Assembly (NCBI GenBank): GCA_913062745.1
Contig: CAJXXJ010000084.1
Span: forward strand, 1 to 10,127
Length of the DNA: 10,127 bases
Source of the DNA: an uncultured Phaeodactylibacter sp.
Lineage (GTDB): Bacteria > Bacteroidota > Bacteroidia > Chitinophagales > Saprospiraceae
Direction: 5' to 3'
Numbering within the stretch: the first letter of the stretch is position 1; every line of letters begins with the position of its first letter. Shown here piece after piece: positions 1 through 7,549 of the stretch. The translations under genes were made by a program, and so were the position numbers. The notes under the pieces were generated by a model. The model was given only the letters and a program-made list of their open reading frames with translations, was not told the origin of the DNA and did no database searches.

Positions 1-855
1 GAGAAGGGCGAAACCGTAGGCTGGCTGGACGAACGGCAGCTGCAGTGGCTGCGCAACGACCTGCGGAGCGTACCGGAAGATAAGCTGTTGGTGCTGCTGA
101 TGCACATCCCCATCTATACGGACATCCTTCCGCAGGACCCTTACCGCAATATTCAAAACCGCGCTGCGCTTTTTGAAATCCTACAGCCCCGGGAGCGTAT
201 ACTGGCGCTTGCCGCCCACACCCACTTTATCGAGCACGTGGATATCCGGAAAGGCGGGTGGCAGGGAGAAGGCGATTTCCAGCATCTGGTGTGCGGAGCG
301 GCCTGCGGTGCCTGGTGGAAAGGCCCGCGCGACTGGCAGGGCGTGCCGGCACGTATGGGCATGGATGGAGCCCCGAACGGCTTCTGGCGTTTTGACTTTG
401 ACGGCAGCGGCTACCGGTATGCGTTTCAACCCGCGGGCATGCCTGCCCATGAGCAGGTAGGGCTGCGCTATCCGGCCGAGGGCCCGCAGGCGGCCTGCAC
501 AGATGGCACCCACATCATTGCGAATGTATACGCAGCCAGCCTCGAGGCTTCCGTTAGTTTTCAGGTAGACGATTTACCGCCCCGTACTATGGAACGCTGC
601 GTGGAACGCGACCCGCTCGTGCTTTACTTTATGCAGCAGTATGAGGATGATTATCCGGAATGGATGAAGCCGCGCGACTGTGCGCACCTGTGGAAGGCCC
701 CCATGCTGGAAAGCCTCACCGCAGGCACCCACACCATAAGCATACAGGTATTTGAGCCGAATGGGCAGGGCCTGAGCTACCACCGGGTATTTTACTTCGA
801 TCCGGAGCAGCATCGCCTGCAGATGGAGGAGGCGGTGGGAGAAGCCCTGCGCTAG
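1..855 (+). CDS. Calcineurin-like phosphoesterase, C-terminal part (5' truncated by window edge)
   Basis: Frame 1 is open from the first base to the TAG at 853-855, giving 284 residues with no start in view. A GTG at 88 is only an internal codon, because clearly related sequence precedes it. Two late metallophosphoesterase metal-site motifs are visible: a His in LLMHIPIYTD (His35 of the fragment) and an AHTHF motif (His73, His75), which corresponds to the family GHxH block with Ala for the Gly. The dinuclear metal motifs that come earlier in the fold (DxH, GDxxD, GNHD) must lie upstream of the window. Residues from about 90 to the end, with WWKGPRDWQGVP and DGAPNGFWRF, resemble the C-terminal beta-rich domain of Bacteroidota calcineurin-like phosphoesterases (the MetallophosC type). 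The substrate cannot be told. The gene converges on the carboxypeptidase gene with only 7 bp between the stop codons. Confidence 0.87.
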   Translation, partial: EKGETVGWLDERQLQWLRNDLRSVPEDKLLVLLMHIPIYTDILPQDPYRNIQNRAALFEILQPRERILALAAHTHFIEHVDIRKGGWQGEGDFQHLVCGAACGAWWKGPRDWQGVPARMGMDGAPNGFWRFDFDGSGYRYAFQPAGMPAHEQVGLRYPAEGPQAACTDGTHIIANVYAASLEASVSFQVDDLPPRTMERCVERDPLVLYFMQQYEDDYPEWMKPRDCAHLWKAPMLESLTAGTHTISIQVFEPNGQGLSYHRVFYFDPEQHRLQMEEAVGEALR

Positions 856-862
856 CTGATGC

Positions 863-3247
863 TTACCTCACGATACGCTGGCTCTTCAGCAGCTTGCCGT
901 CCCCTCTGACTTGTAGAAAATATATCCCATCCGGCAGCCCGGCTACCGGCCACTGCGCCGTCCACAGCTGTTGCGCGGCGAGATCTTGCAAAGTCTGACT
1001 CTTAACGGCTTGCCCCAGGCTGTTGAATAGCTGAATATCCAAACGGCCGATAGCCTGCTGCGGCTGCAGCTCGAGGTACAGCTGTTCCCTCACCGGGTTA
1101 GGGTAAGCCCGGAAGTGTGCAAGGGGCGCTATATCATCCGCGGCATTGATGCTCAGCGAATCAAGCGCGACTACTTTCAGGTCGTCAAAGTAAAAGCCGT
1201 CGAGCTCAATGAAGCCATCGGAGCGCAGTACAAACTGTATGAACAGGCTCTTTCCGGCGTATTCGGTCAGGTCGATTTCTTCCTTCACCCATTCTTCCTG
1301 TATACCATTGTAAACCGGCTCGCCGGGCTGGAAAAAGCCGTTGCCCTGTATGGCGTACTGCCCGCACAGCGGCGTCCAGTTGTTCAGGTCCTCCGATACC
1401 CGAATTTGCAGGTAATCAAAGTTTTGCTCCAGCTCCCAGCGGGCACTGAACTGCAGCAGGTACTGAGCGCCCCCGGTGAGCAGCACCGGCTGCTGCAGCG
1501 TCAGAGCATTTTCTGTATTTTCTGCGTACTCCGTACCCGGGCTGTCGGTGAAGGACGTGGAAGGGCTCACGAAGTATTCATCGGTCAGGCCCCAGTCGCC
1601 GGCACCGGTAAACCACGCATCCAAATCGCCGCTGCCATCTGCGAAGAGCGTTTCCGCTCCTGCGTTCTGAAAGGTTTTTTGCAGCGTGTCGCGGAGAGTG
1701 TAAATTCCGTTGTCGATCACCACTTCAAAAGCTACGGGCTCCAGCAGGGCAGTGCCGGGCAATACGGTGTAACCAAATTCGTAATCAGCGGCCTCAAGCT
1801 GCTCCAGGCTGAGGGTAGCCGGGCTGGCATTTACCGATACGTTGGTGCTTGCCGGGTTGACCGTGACGGTAGCACTGCCTTCCCCCAGCCCGGTGCGCTG
1901 CAGGCTGATGGACAGCATATCCGAAGCGGCCAGTAGGCGCTCCGGCCCTTCCTCCACCACTTCCAGGTGATAGTGGAGCAGCTGCAAAGCGCGCAGGTTT
2001 TGGTGCATACAGGCTTTATTTTGCCCGTCTATCGCGGAGGCGACTGGCCAAAAGCCCATATTTCCCACCTCCGGCGTAAAGGAGTAAATTTTGGATTTGC
2101 TCGTCTGCTCGCCGTACATCCAGTCGTCGCTGTTGCCGTTAGCAAAGTAGCCCACGGTCTCCAGCGCGTTACCAAAAAGGTAGCCGTTTTGCTCCGTCAT
2201 GCTGCTGCCCATGGCCTTAAACAGGGCATCCTCTTCGGTAAGCAGCTCTGAGTAGCCCCAGGGGTGGAGCAGCAGATTGCCCCAGGTATGGTAGTTGAGC
2301 GCAATCTGGAAGGCGTGTTGTTCCGCAAAGTAGCGTATGGCCTGCGATTCAGGCTCTGAGAATGGCGCTGTGCCCCGGTAATCCTGCTGATCGGGTGACG
2401 GAGAAGAGCCGACATTATCGCTGCCCCATTCATAAGCGTAGTTTCGGTTGAGGTCCACGCCCTGCGGGCTGCCGTCGACAATCCGGCGGTTTTTGCGCCA
2501 CATCCCCCCGCCGTTTGGCGCGATGGTTTGGTTGTGGATGTAGCCATCCGGATTGATGCAAGGCACAAAGTACAGTTCACTTGCGTTGACGAGCGCCTGT
2601 ACCATCGGGTCGGATTCGTAGTTTTCCAAAAGGTACCAGAGGTAAAAGATCATTTGCGACAGGCTGTTAGGCTCCCGGGCATGGTGCAGTGCCGTATAAA
2701 GGATTTCCGGCTCCGCTTCGTCCTGCTGCGGATTGTCGGAGACCTTCAGCCAGTAAACAGGGCGCCCTTCGTGGCTGAGGAAGGTATCGATGGGCTGTAT
2801 GGGAGTAATCAGCTCCGGGTACAATTCCGCCATAGCGGCCAGCTCCTCCAGCATCTCCTCGTAGGTGAAGTACCCGCCCATGCTGCCGGGGTTATAGTTA
2901 GCTGGCGTGGAAAATGGGAAGCTTGTCTCGCCTTCTCCGCAGCTTTCGTTACGGAAAGACAAGCCGGGCTGCTGATCGGCGTACCACTGGCCGACCTCCG
3001 GGATGAGTACCTCGTAGGGGATGCCGGCACGGTCGAGCTGCTGTATTTCCTGGTCAGAAAAGTCATTGACGATGTACTGCCCGGGCACCACCAGGCCATG
3101 GTCGGTTTCCAGGCCCAATGCTGCGACTTCCCGCAGGCTGTGGTTTTGCAAATCGATGCGCAGCCGTGCGTGGCTGTGCTGTGCCAGGGAAATGGTAGTG
3201 GAAAACAGCACGAAAATGGAAAAAAGCAGAAGTCGCCGCATATTCAT
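863..3247 (-). CDS. Secreted M14 zinc carboxypeptidase with T9SS type A sorting domain
   Basis: Predicted extracellular metallocarboxypeptidase of 794 aa. Numbered from the ATG at 3247, residues 1-23 form a signal peptide (basic RR, then LLLFSIFVLF, ending SLAQ). Residues 24-125 look like a propeptide, and 126-430 are the M14 domain. All key M14 residues are present: zinc ligands His189 and Glu192 in HAREP and His320 in NYHTWG, the substrate-binding Asn-Arg pair in DLNRNY (Arg268), and the general base Glu393 in FTPEVGN. Residues about 533-695 resemble a jelly-roll/MAM-like domain (ending FYFDDLKV). Residues about 715-794 are a T9SS type A tail with AYPNP, LFNSLGQ, LPDGIYFLQV and a final KSQRIVR. 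The frame stays open to a GTG at 3343, but that start would bury the signal peptide; ATGs at 3268 and 3241 are also possible. A weak -7-like box (TACCTTAG, minus strand, 3306-3313) also favours an internal start. Confidence 0.93.
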   Translation of the reverse strand: MNMRRLLLFSIFVLFSTTISLAQHSHARLRIDLQNHSLREVAALGLETDHGLVVPGQYIVNDFSDQEIQQLDRAGIPYEVLIPEVGQWYADQQPGLSFRNESCGEGETSFPFSTPANYNPGSMGGYFTYEEMLEELAAMAELYPELITPIQPIDTFLSHEGRPVYWLKVSDNPQQDEAEPEILYTALHHAREPNSLSQMIFYLWYLLENYESDPMVQALVNASELYFVPCINPDGYIHNQTIAPNGGGMWRKNRRIVDGSPQGVDLNRNYAYEWGSDNVGSSPSPDQQDYRGTAPFSEPESQAIRYFAEQHAFQIALNYHTWGNLLLHPWGYSELLTEEDALFKAMGSSMTEQNGYLFGNALETVGYFANGNSDDWMYGEQTSKSKIYSFTPEVGNMGFWPVASAIDGQNKACMHQNLRALQLLHYHLEVVEEGPERLLAASDMLSISLQRTGLGEGSATVTVNPASTNVSVNASPATLSLEQLEAADYEFGYTVLPGTALLEPVAFEVVIDNGIYTLRDTLQKTFQNAGAETLFADGSGDLDAWFTGAGDWGLTDEYFVSPSTSFTDSPGTEYAENTENALTLQQPVLLTGGAQYLLQFSARWELEQNFDYLQIRVSEDLNNWTPLCGQYAIQGNGFFQPGEPVYNGIQEEWVKEEIDLTEYAGKSLFIQFVLRSDGFIELDGFYFDDLKVVALDSLSINAADDIAPLAHFRAYPNPVREQLYLELQPQQAIGRLDIQLFNSLGQAVKSQTLQDLAAQQLWTAQWPVAGLPDGIYFLQVRGDGKLLKSQRIVR

Positions 3248-3375
3248 GAATTTGTGGTTGTAGGACATATCAGAACGAAGGGGCCAGCCTTGTTCCCGTT
3301 GCCTACTAAGGTACAGCTTTTGGCAGGAAGCCGTAAGATGCACATATGAAATACCGGAATATGTCTGCCAGATAT

Positions 3376-4608
3376 CTATTCTTCCCGCAGGATGGTGGGC
3401 ACCCGCATAGCGCGCAGTGCCGGCGGCAGGGACGCCAGCAATCCGATGAGCAGCACGGTAATGGCCACCACGATAAAGTCAATAGCCTTGATACTGATGG
3501 GGTAAGCTTCCACCACAAAGTTGCCAGGCACGGTGACAATGCCTACTGTTTTCTGTAAAGTGTACAGGATAAGCGCCAGTACGATGCCGATGCCGAGCCC
3601 GAGTGCGCTGAGCAGTACGCCTTCTGCCAGGAAAATATCCCGGATCGTTACATTTCTGGCCCCCATCGATTTGAGTATGGAAATGTCTTTTTGTTTTTCC
3701 AGCACCACCATCCAGAGCGCACCAATCATATTGAAGGCCACGAGCAGCATCATCAGGCTGGCAATGGCATAGCTCAGCCACTTTTCGATCTGCATCAGCT
3801 TGAGAAAGGCGGCTTCCTGTTCGTACCGGTCGGCAACGGTATAGTCATCGCCGAGTACTTCTTCCAGCAGGGGCGTGACTTTGCGGGTATCCAGGCCTTC
3901 GCTGATGCGGACTTCGAGGGCGCTGACTTCCATCGGTTCTGCATTCAGCAATTCGCGGGCAAAGCTGATGGGGGCCAGCACGTACTCATTATCAAATTCC
4001 TGTTGTATCACGAAGGTGCCGCCCGGGTAGATATACCGCCGCCGGAAAGGCTGCACCTGCCGCCCCAGAAATCCTCCTCCCTGATCGCTGCGCGGCATGT
4101 ACACCGCGAGCTCTGTGAAGTCATCCCCCACATTGACCGAGAGCTTATTGCGCATGCCGAGGCCCAGAATGGCCAGCTGCCGGGCACCATCCTGAAACTG
4201 ATAGCGCCCCTCGCGTACGGTAGAGTCTATGCCAACCACGGCAGTGAACTGATCGTCCACGCCCTTCAGCGTGCCGAAGTCCTGATTGTTTTTATACTCG
4301 AAGAAAGCAACTTCCTGCAGGGTACGGGATACGGCCTCCACTTCATCAAGGGCAAGCAGCTTTTCGATCATAGCGGAATCAGCGGTAAAGGTCTTGCCCC
4401 GGGCGGGCGTTACCTTGATGTCCGGATTGAAATTGCTGTACATACTCCCAATGAGGTCGCCAAAGCCATTGAACACAGAAAGCACCAGGATGAGCGCTGC
4501 GGAGCCTACCGAAATACCAAATACCGCAATACCGGTGATGATATTGATGGCATTGGTCGACTTCTTGGCGAACAGGTAGCGCCGGGCGATGCGCAGCGAA
4601 AAATTCAT
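3376..4608 (-). CDS. FtsX-like ABC transporter permease, LolC/LolE family
   Basis: Inner-membrane permease subunit of 410 aa, the usual length for LolC/LolE lipoprotein-releasing permeases. The N-terminus (IARRYLFAKKSTNAINIITG) is characteristic of the family. TM1 lies at about 22-45, a large periplasmic domain at about 46-275 (the MacB-PCD-like region), and three further helices at about 278-303, 330-352 and 375-396. The cytoplasmic DISILKSMGA segment (308-317) is the coupling region that contacts the ATPase in this family. In proteobacteria LolCDE extracts lipoproteins from the inner membrane for transfer towards the outer membrane. No LolD-like ATPase is encoded in the window, so a partner must come from elsewhere, and the exact substrate is inferred. 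The ATG at 4608 fits the family start and sits shortly downstream of a consensus promoter at 4634-4665. Confidence 0.92.
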   Translation of the reverse strand: MNFSLRIARRYLFAKKSTNAINIITGIAVFGISVGSAALILVLSVFNGFGDLIGSMYSNFNPDIKVTPARGKTFTADSAMIEKLLALDEVEAVSRTLQEVAFFEYKNNQDFGTLKGVDDQFTAVVGIDSTVREGRYQFQDGARQLAILGLGMRNKLSVNVGDDFTELAVYMPRSDQGGGFLGRQVQPFRRRYIYPGGTFVIQQEFDNEYVLAPISFARELLNAEPMEVSALEVRISEGLDTRKVTPLLEEVLGDDYTVADRYEQEAAFLKLMQIEKWLSYAIASLMMLLVAFNMIGALWMVVLEKQKDISILKSMGARNVTIRDIFLAEGVLLSALGLGIGIVLALILYTLQKTVGIVTVPGNFVVEAYPISIKAIDFIVVAITVLLIGLLASLPPALRAMRVPTILREE

Positions 4609-4633
4609 AGGCAGCGTAAGCTATTGATCCGCC

Positions 4634-4665
4634 CAAAAGTAGGGGGATTTGCCGGTATGGTCAAA
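4634..4665 (-). promoter_or_regulatory. Bacteroidota-type promoter of the permease gene
   Basis: Read on the minus strand, TTTG (4665-4662) is followed by exactly 20 bases and then TACTTTTG (4641-4634). This matches the full Bacteroidota housekeeping sigma consensus, a TTTG -33 box and a TAnnTTTG -7 box with 19-21 bp between them. It lies in the 76-bp gap between the phosphotransferase-like gene and the permease start, so transcription would begin about 20 bases before the ATG at 4608. It suggests that the permease can be expressed independently of the upstream genes. Confidence 0.72.
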
Positions 4666-4684
4666 CGGGGGAGCGGAAAGTTAG

Positions 4685-6745
4685 TCAGAGTTTCACCACC
4701 TGCCCGCTGCGGCCGTCCATTTCTATCCAGTCGCCGGTCTGCAGCTCCAGCGATGCCGGAATTTGCGTGGCTGACGGTACAGCGGACTCCCGCAGCATGA
4801 TGGAGGCATGAGACAGCAGCCCGCCCACGTAAGCTAACACCCCGTCTACCCGCGAAAAATAGGGCACCCAGCCCGGGTCCAGCGCATCAGCCACGAGAAT
4901 GATGGTATCGAAATCCGGCGGCTGCAGGGACTCCAGGTCTGCTGTAACCACGCGCCATACCTGCCCCTTTACCTTACCAGGGTAAATGCCGATCCCCTGC
5001 TGCGGCTGAGCCTCCCCGGCCCGTACATTAGCGAGTAGGCGTACCGGCAGCCGGCGGCCACTGCGGTTGCAGAGGAAGGTGTCGATATCCCAGCCCGATT
5101 GCGCGGGAGCTTCGTGTTCCAGCAGCGTGGCTGCAGTTTTGCTTCCGCGAAAGTAGGCCAGCAACAGCTCGGGCGGTAGCTGCCAGGGCTCAAAGGGCAA
5201 CTGCTGCTGCAGCTCCTGCCGAAAGGCCCAGAACAGTTTCATCGTCTCATTGCGGATCCACTCCCGGGTGTGGATAAGTTGTACAACCGGTTGGAACAGG
5301 CGGCTCCACCCGGAAGAGGGCGAAGCAGAAACTGCCGAAGGGGTGGTCTGATCCCCCTGCAGCCTGGCCCATTCCTCATCGGTATATTCCCGGAAGCGGC
5401 GCTGCCCGATATCGGATTCATAAAAGCCGCGGTGGCCAAAACGCTCCAGGAAATCCTGCCGGCTCAGTTCCCCGGCCTGCCACCGGCGGAACGCCTGCAG
5501 ATAATCAGTGCTGGCGCTTTTCTGTTGCAGGGCAGCAGACAATCGGGGGAGTAGCCCCAGTTTATCCAGTAGCCCGACCGGGCCGGACATGGCACCGGTG
5601 AGAATCTGCATTTGGGTAACCAGCTCTACGTACAGCCGCTCAAAATCTTCCAGCCACTGCCCGAAAGCTTTGCCGGGCGCTGTTGCCCACTGTTCTGCCC
5701 GCTCGGTGCGGCGCTGCTCCAGTTGCTGCCGGATGCTTTTTTGCCAGCGCTCGATTTTTCGTTTGGCGCCAAGCTGCTGCCCCAGCACCTTCAGGAATAC
5801 CGGCAACTTGCTCAGTACCCGCCACGGCCGCAGCCCTACTTTGTAAAAATCCTCCGCTCCTACCGACCGGCAGACCAGCTGCGTGGGCAGCCCCCAGTGT
5901 ACCATGGTGTCGAGCAGGGCAGACAGGTTGATCCACGGCATGCCGGATGCTTCGCGCAAAAATGCCCGGGGGGGCAGGCTGGGGTCCAGGTCGCGGTAGT
6001 ATTGAAAGAGATCATAACCAGCCTGACTGATGATGCGGGTCATCAGCCAGGAAGGGCGGGGCGGCAGAATTTCCTTATGATTGGCAGAAGTCAGCACTTC
6101 CTCCGCCTCTTCCGGAGTGGTGATAGGGCGCGCCTGCAGCAGCCAAAGCTGGTCGCCGGCAATGGAAAACTCAATGTCCAGCCCGTGTTTGCCCGGCAGC
6201 TCACGCAGTAATTGGCCGGTGAGCGCAGAAAGCCGGATAAGCGCGCGCTTCAGGCGGGAGGAAGCTCCGGGCAGCGGTGCCCAGAAACTGATCCAGCGGG
6301 CGGCTTTCACATCAGCGGCTGAAAAACGGGGAAGCAGTAAGGACTCGGTAGCCTGTTTTCCACCCACTACGGCTTCCCCCCGGCCTTCCGCCATTTCGAT
6401 TTTCCAGCTGCCTTCGCGGAAAGCAAAAAGTACGCCGCTGTAATCGGCTTCGATGAATTCCTGCACGATGACTTCGCTGCCTTCCTGTTTGGGGTAACTG
6501 TTGAACACTTTGCCTAATGCCTTCGGAATATCGCGCTCCGCGACATCAGTGAGCGTCAGGAACTGGCCAGCCATGCTTGTGGCTTCGCTGTCTTCGGTAG
6601 CGTAGGTGGAGCGTACCGCAAAGGGAGGCCGCAGCGGGTGCAGCTGTAGCCGTTTGTTTTTATGATCCTCATAGCTGACCACCCGGTAGTCCGGCACCGG
6701 CAGCCCCAGGCGCTGCATTTCGTCTAGCTGTTGGCGCTTGCTCAT
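4685..6745 (-). CDS. PEP synthase / rifampin-phosphotransferase-like protein (ATP-grasp plus PEP-utilising His domain)
   Basis: A 686-aa protein with the two catalytic modules of the PEP-utilising family. The N-terminal ATP-grasp (PPDK_N-like) domain covers about 1-210: PFAVRSTYATEDSEATSMAG (41-60), GRGEAVVGGK (121-130) and DIEF...LLQARPIT (190-209). The middle, about 215-560, contains FGHRGFYESDIGQRRFRE (436-453), the GHRG..E.D signature seen in Rph-like proteins. The C-terminal swivelling domain carries the phosphoryl-carrier His646 in GGLLSHASIM and ends DWIEMDGRSGQVVKL. These enzymes move a phosphoryl group from ATP through the histidine to a small substrate (pyruvate, or rifamycin in Rph); the substrate here is unknown. 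The protein is shorter than typical Rph (about 865 aa). It begins exactly where relatives carry GGK, with MSK at that position, and upstream codons offer no other start. Its ATG overlaps the hydrolase TGA (ATGA), implying translational coupling. Confidence 0.85.
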   Translation of the reverse strand: MSKRQQLDEMQRLGLPVPDYRVVSYEDHKNKRLQLHPLRPPFAVRSTYATEDSEATSMAGQFLTLTDVAERDIPKALGKVFNSYPKQEGSEVIVQEFIEADYSGVLFAFREGSWKIEMAEGRGEAVVGGKQATESLLLPRFSAADVKAARWISFWAPLPGASSRLKRALIRLSALTGQLLRELPGKHGLDIEFSIAGDQLWLLQARPITTPEEAEEVLTSANHKEILPPRPSWLMTRIISQAGYDLFQYYRDLDPSLPPRAFLREASGMPWINLSALLDTMVHWGLPTQLVCRSVGAEDFYKVGLRPWRVLSKLPVFLKVLGQQLGAKRKIERWQKSIRQQLEQRRTERAEQWATAPGKAFGQWLEDFERLYVELVTQMQILTGAMSGPVGLLDKLGLLPRLSAALQQKSASTDYLQAFRRWQAGELSRQDFLERFGHRGFYESDIGQRRFREYTDEEWARLQGDQTTPSAVSASPSSGWSRLFQPVVQLIHTREWIRNETMKLFWAFRQELQQQLPFEPWQLPPELLLAYFRGSKTAATLLEHEAPAQSGWDIDTFLCNRSGRRLPVRLLANVRAGEAQPQQGIGIYPGKVKGQVWRVVTADLESLQPPDFDTIILVADALDPGWVPYFSRVDGVLAYVGGLLSHASIMLRESAVPSATQIPASLELQTGDWIEMDGRSGQVVKL

Positions 6746-7512
6746 TTCGGTAAGTGGTCGAGGATTTTCTTATGAAAAGCAGCGGGGTCTTCCAGCATCG
6801 GGAAGTGGTCCCAGCCGGGTACAATATCAAAGGAAGCGTTGGGGAAGTCACGCTTCCAGTACTCGAGGTAGCGGGAAGCGACCACACGTTCCTGATCGCC
6901 CCAGATGAACCGGAAGTCTTGGTGCTGCAATTGTTGCTGCACTTCCCGGTACCACTGCGGGGTAATCAAATCAAAAAATACCGGAAAAGCGGCGCAGCGG
7001 GCATAGTCGCGGAAAAACTGTTGCCGGACTGCCGGAGCAATGCGCTCAGGCTGCTGAAAGAGGCGGCGCTCCCAGGTACTTTGCAGGGGAGGCCAGGCGA
7101 TGAGGCGCTGCATCAGTGCCCGGACGGGCTTGGGCTTCATCATCTTCGGGAAAAAGCGGTGCTCCAGCGAAGCGCCGATGATGCCGTGCAGCAGTACTCG
7201 CTCCGGCTGTATCGCCTGGCCGCCCGGCATATCCCATCCACGCCGTGCCCATTCCAGCAGCAGGCTTCCGCCTATGCCGTGCCCGTAGAAGGCCCAGCGT
7301 GCTTCCTCAAAAGGAGTAATAGCCTGCTGCAGGCTCTCGATAAAAGGTTCCCAGCCGGGCTGCTGCCCGGGAAGCGGGCGCCCGTCAAAGCCTGGTAGGG
7401 CAGGCAGGCAGACCCGGAAGCGCTTTTCTTCCAGCTCATTGACCCGCTGCAAAAAGGGGATGAAGCGCGTGCCTCCGCCCCCGTTGCCGTGTATCATCAG
7501 TAGATGTATCAT
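6742..7512 (-). CDS. Alpha/beta-hydrolase-fold protein with degenerate nucleophile elbow (possible pseudoenzyme)
   Basis: From the ATG at 7512 the product is 256 aa, a normal single-domain alpha/beta hydrolase length. The oxyanion-strand motif LLMIHGNGGG stands at the N-terminus, and the catalytic histidine is His236 in GWDHFPMLEDP. The nucleophile elbow, normally G-x-S-x-G, reads GHGIGG, with Gly79 where the serine should be; the codon is GGC, one transition from AGC (Ser). The acid position of the usual WGxxDxxV motif is Glu208 (WGDQERVV), with Asp206 two residues earlier. Ordinary serine-hydrolase activity is therefore doubtful; a binding or regulatory role, or a sequencing error, is possible. 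The frame also opens at a GTG at 7548, one base after the lipoprotein stop. The ATG is preferred because the first beta strand begins there, but the GTG would suit a tight operon. The stop overlaps the next gene's start (ATGA). Confidence 0.82.
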   Translation of the reverse strand: MIHLLMIHGNGGGGTRFIPFLQRVNELEEKRFRVCLPALPGFDGRPLPGQQPGWEPFIESLQQAITPFEEARWAFYGHGIGGSLLLEWARRGWDMPGGQAIQPERVLLHGIIGASLEHRFFPKMMKPKPVRALMQRLIAWPPLQSTWERRLFQQPERIAPAVRQQFFRDYARCAAFPVFFDLITPQWYREVQQQLQHQDFRFIWGDQERVVASRYLEYWKRDFPNASFDIVPGWDHFPMLEDPAAFHKKILDHLPK

Positions 7513-7549
7513 TAAGGCAATCAACCCGGGGAGGGAGGAATGGTTCACG

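Noticed and set aside
3248..3343. GTG start at 3343 for the carboxypeptidase
   Set aside because: It would put over 30 residues before a well-formed signal peptide, and ATGs at 3268, 3247 and 3241 fit better.
3691..4800. 369-codon open frame on the plus strand
   Set aside because: Antisense to the clearly recognisable permease gene and the end of the phosphotransferase-like gene; a shadow of their codon use.
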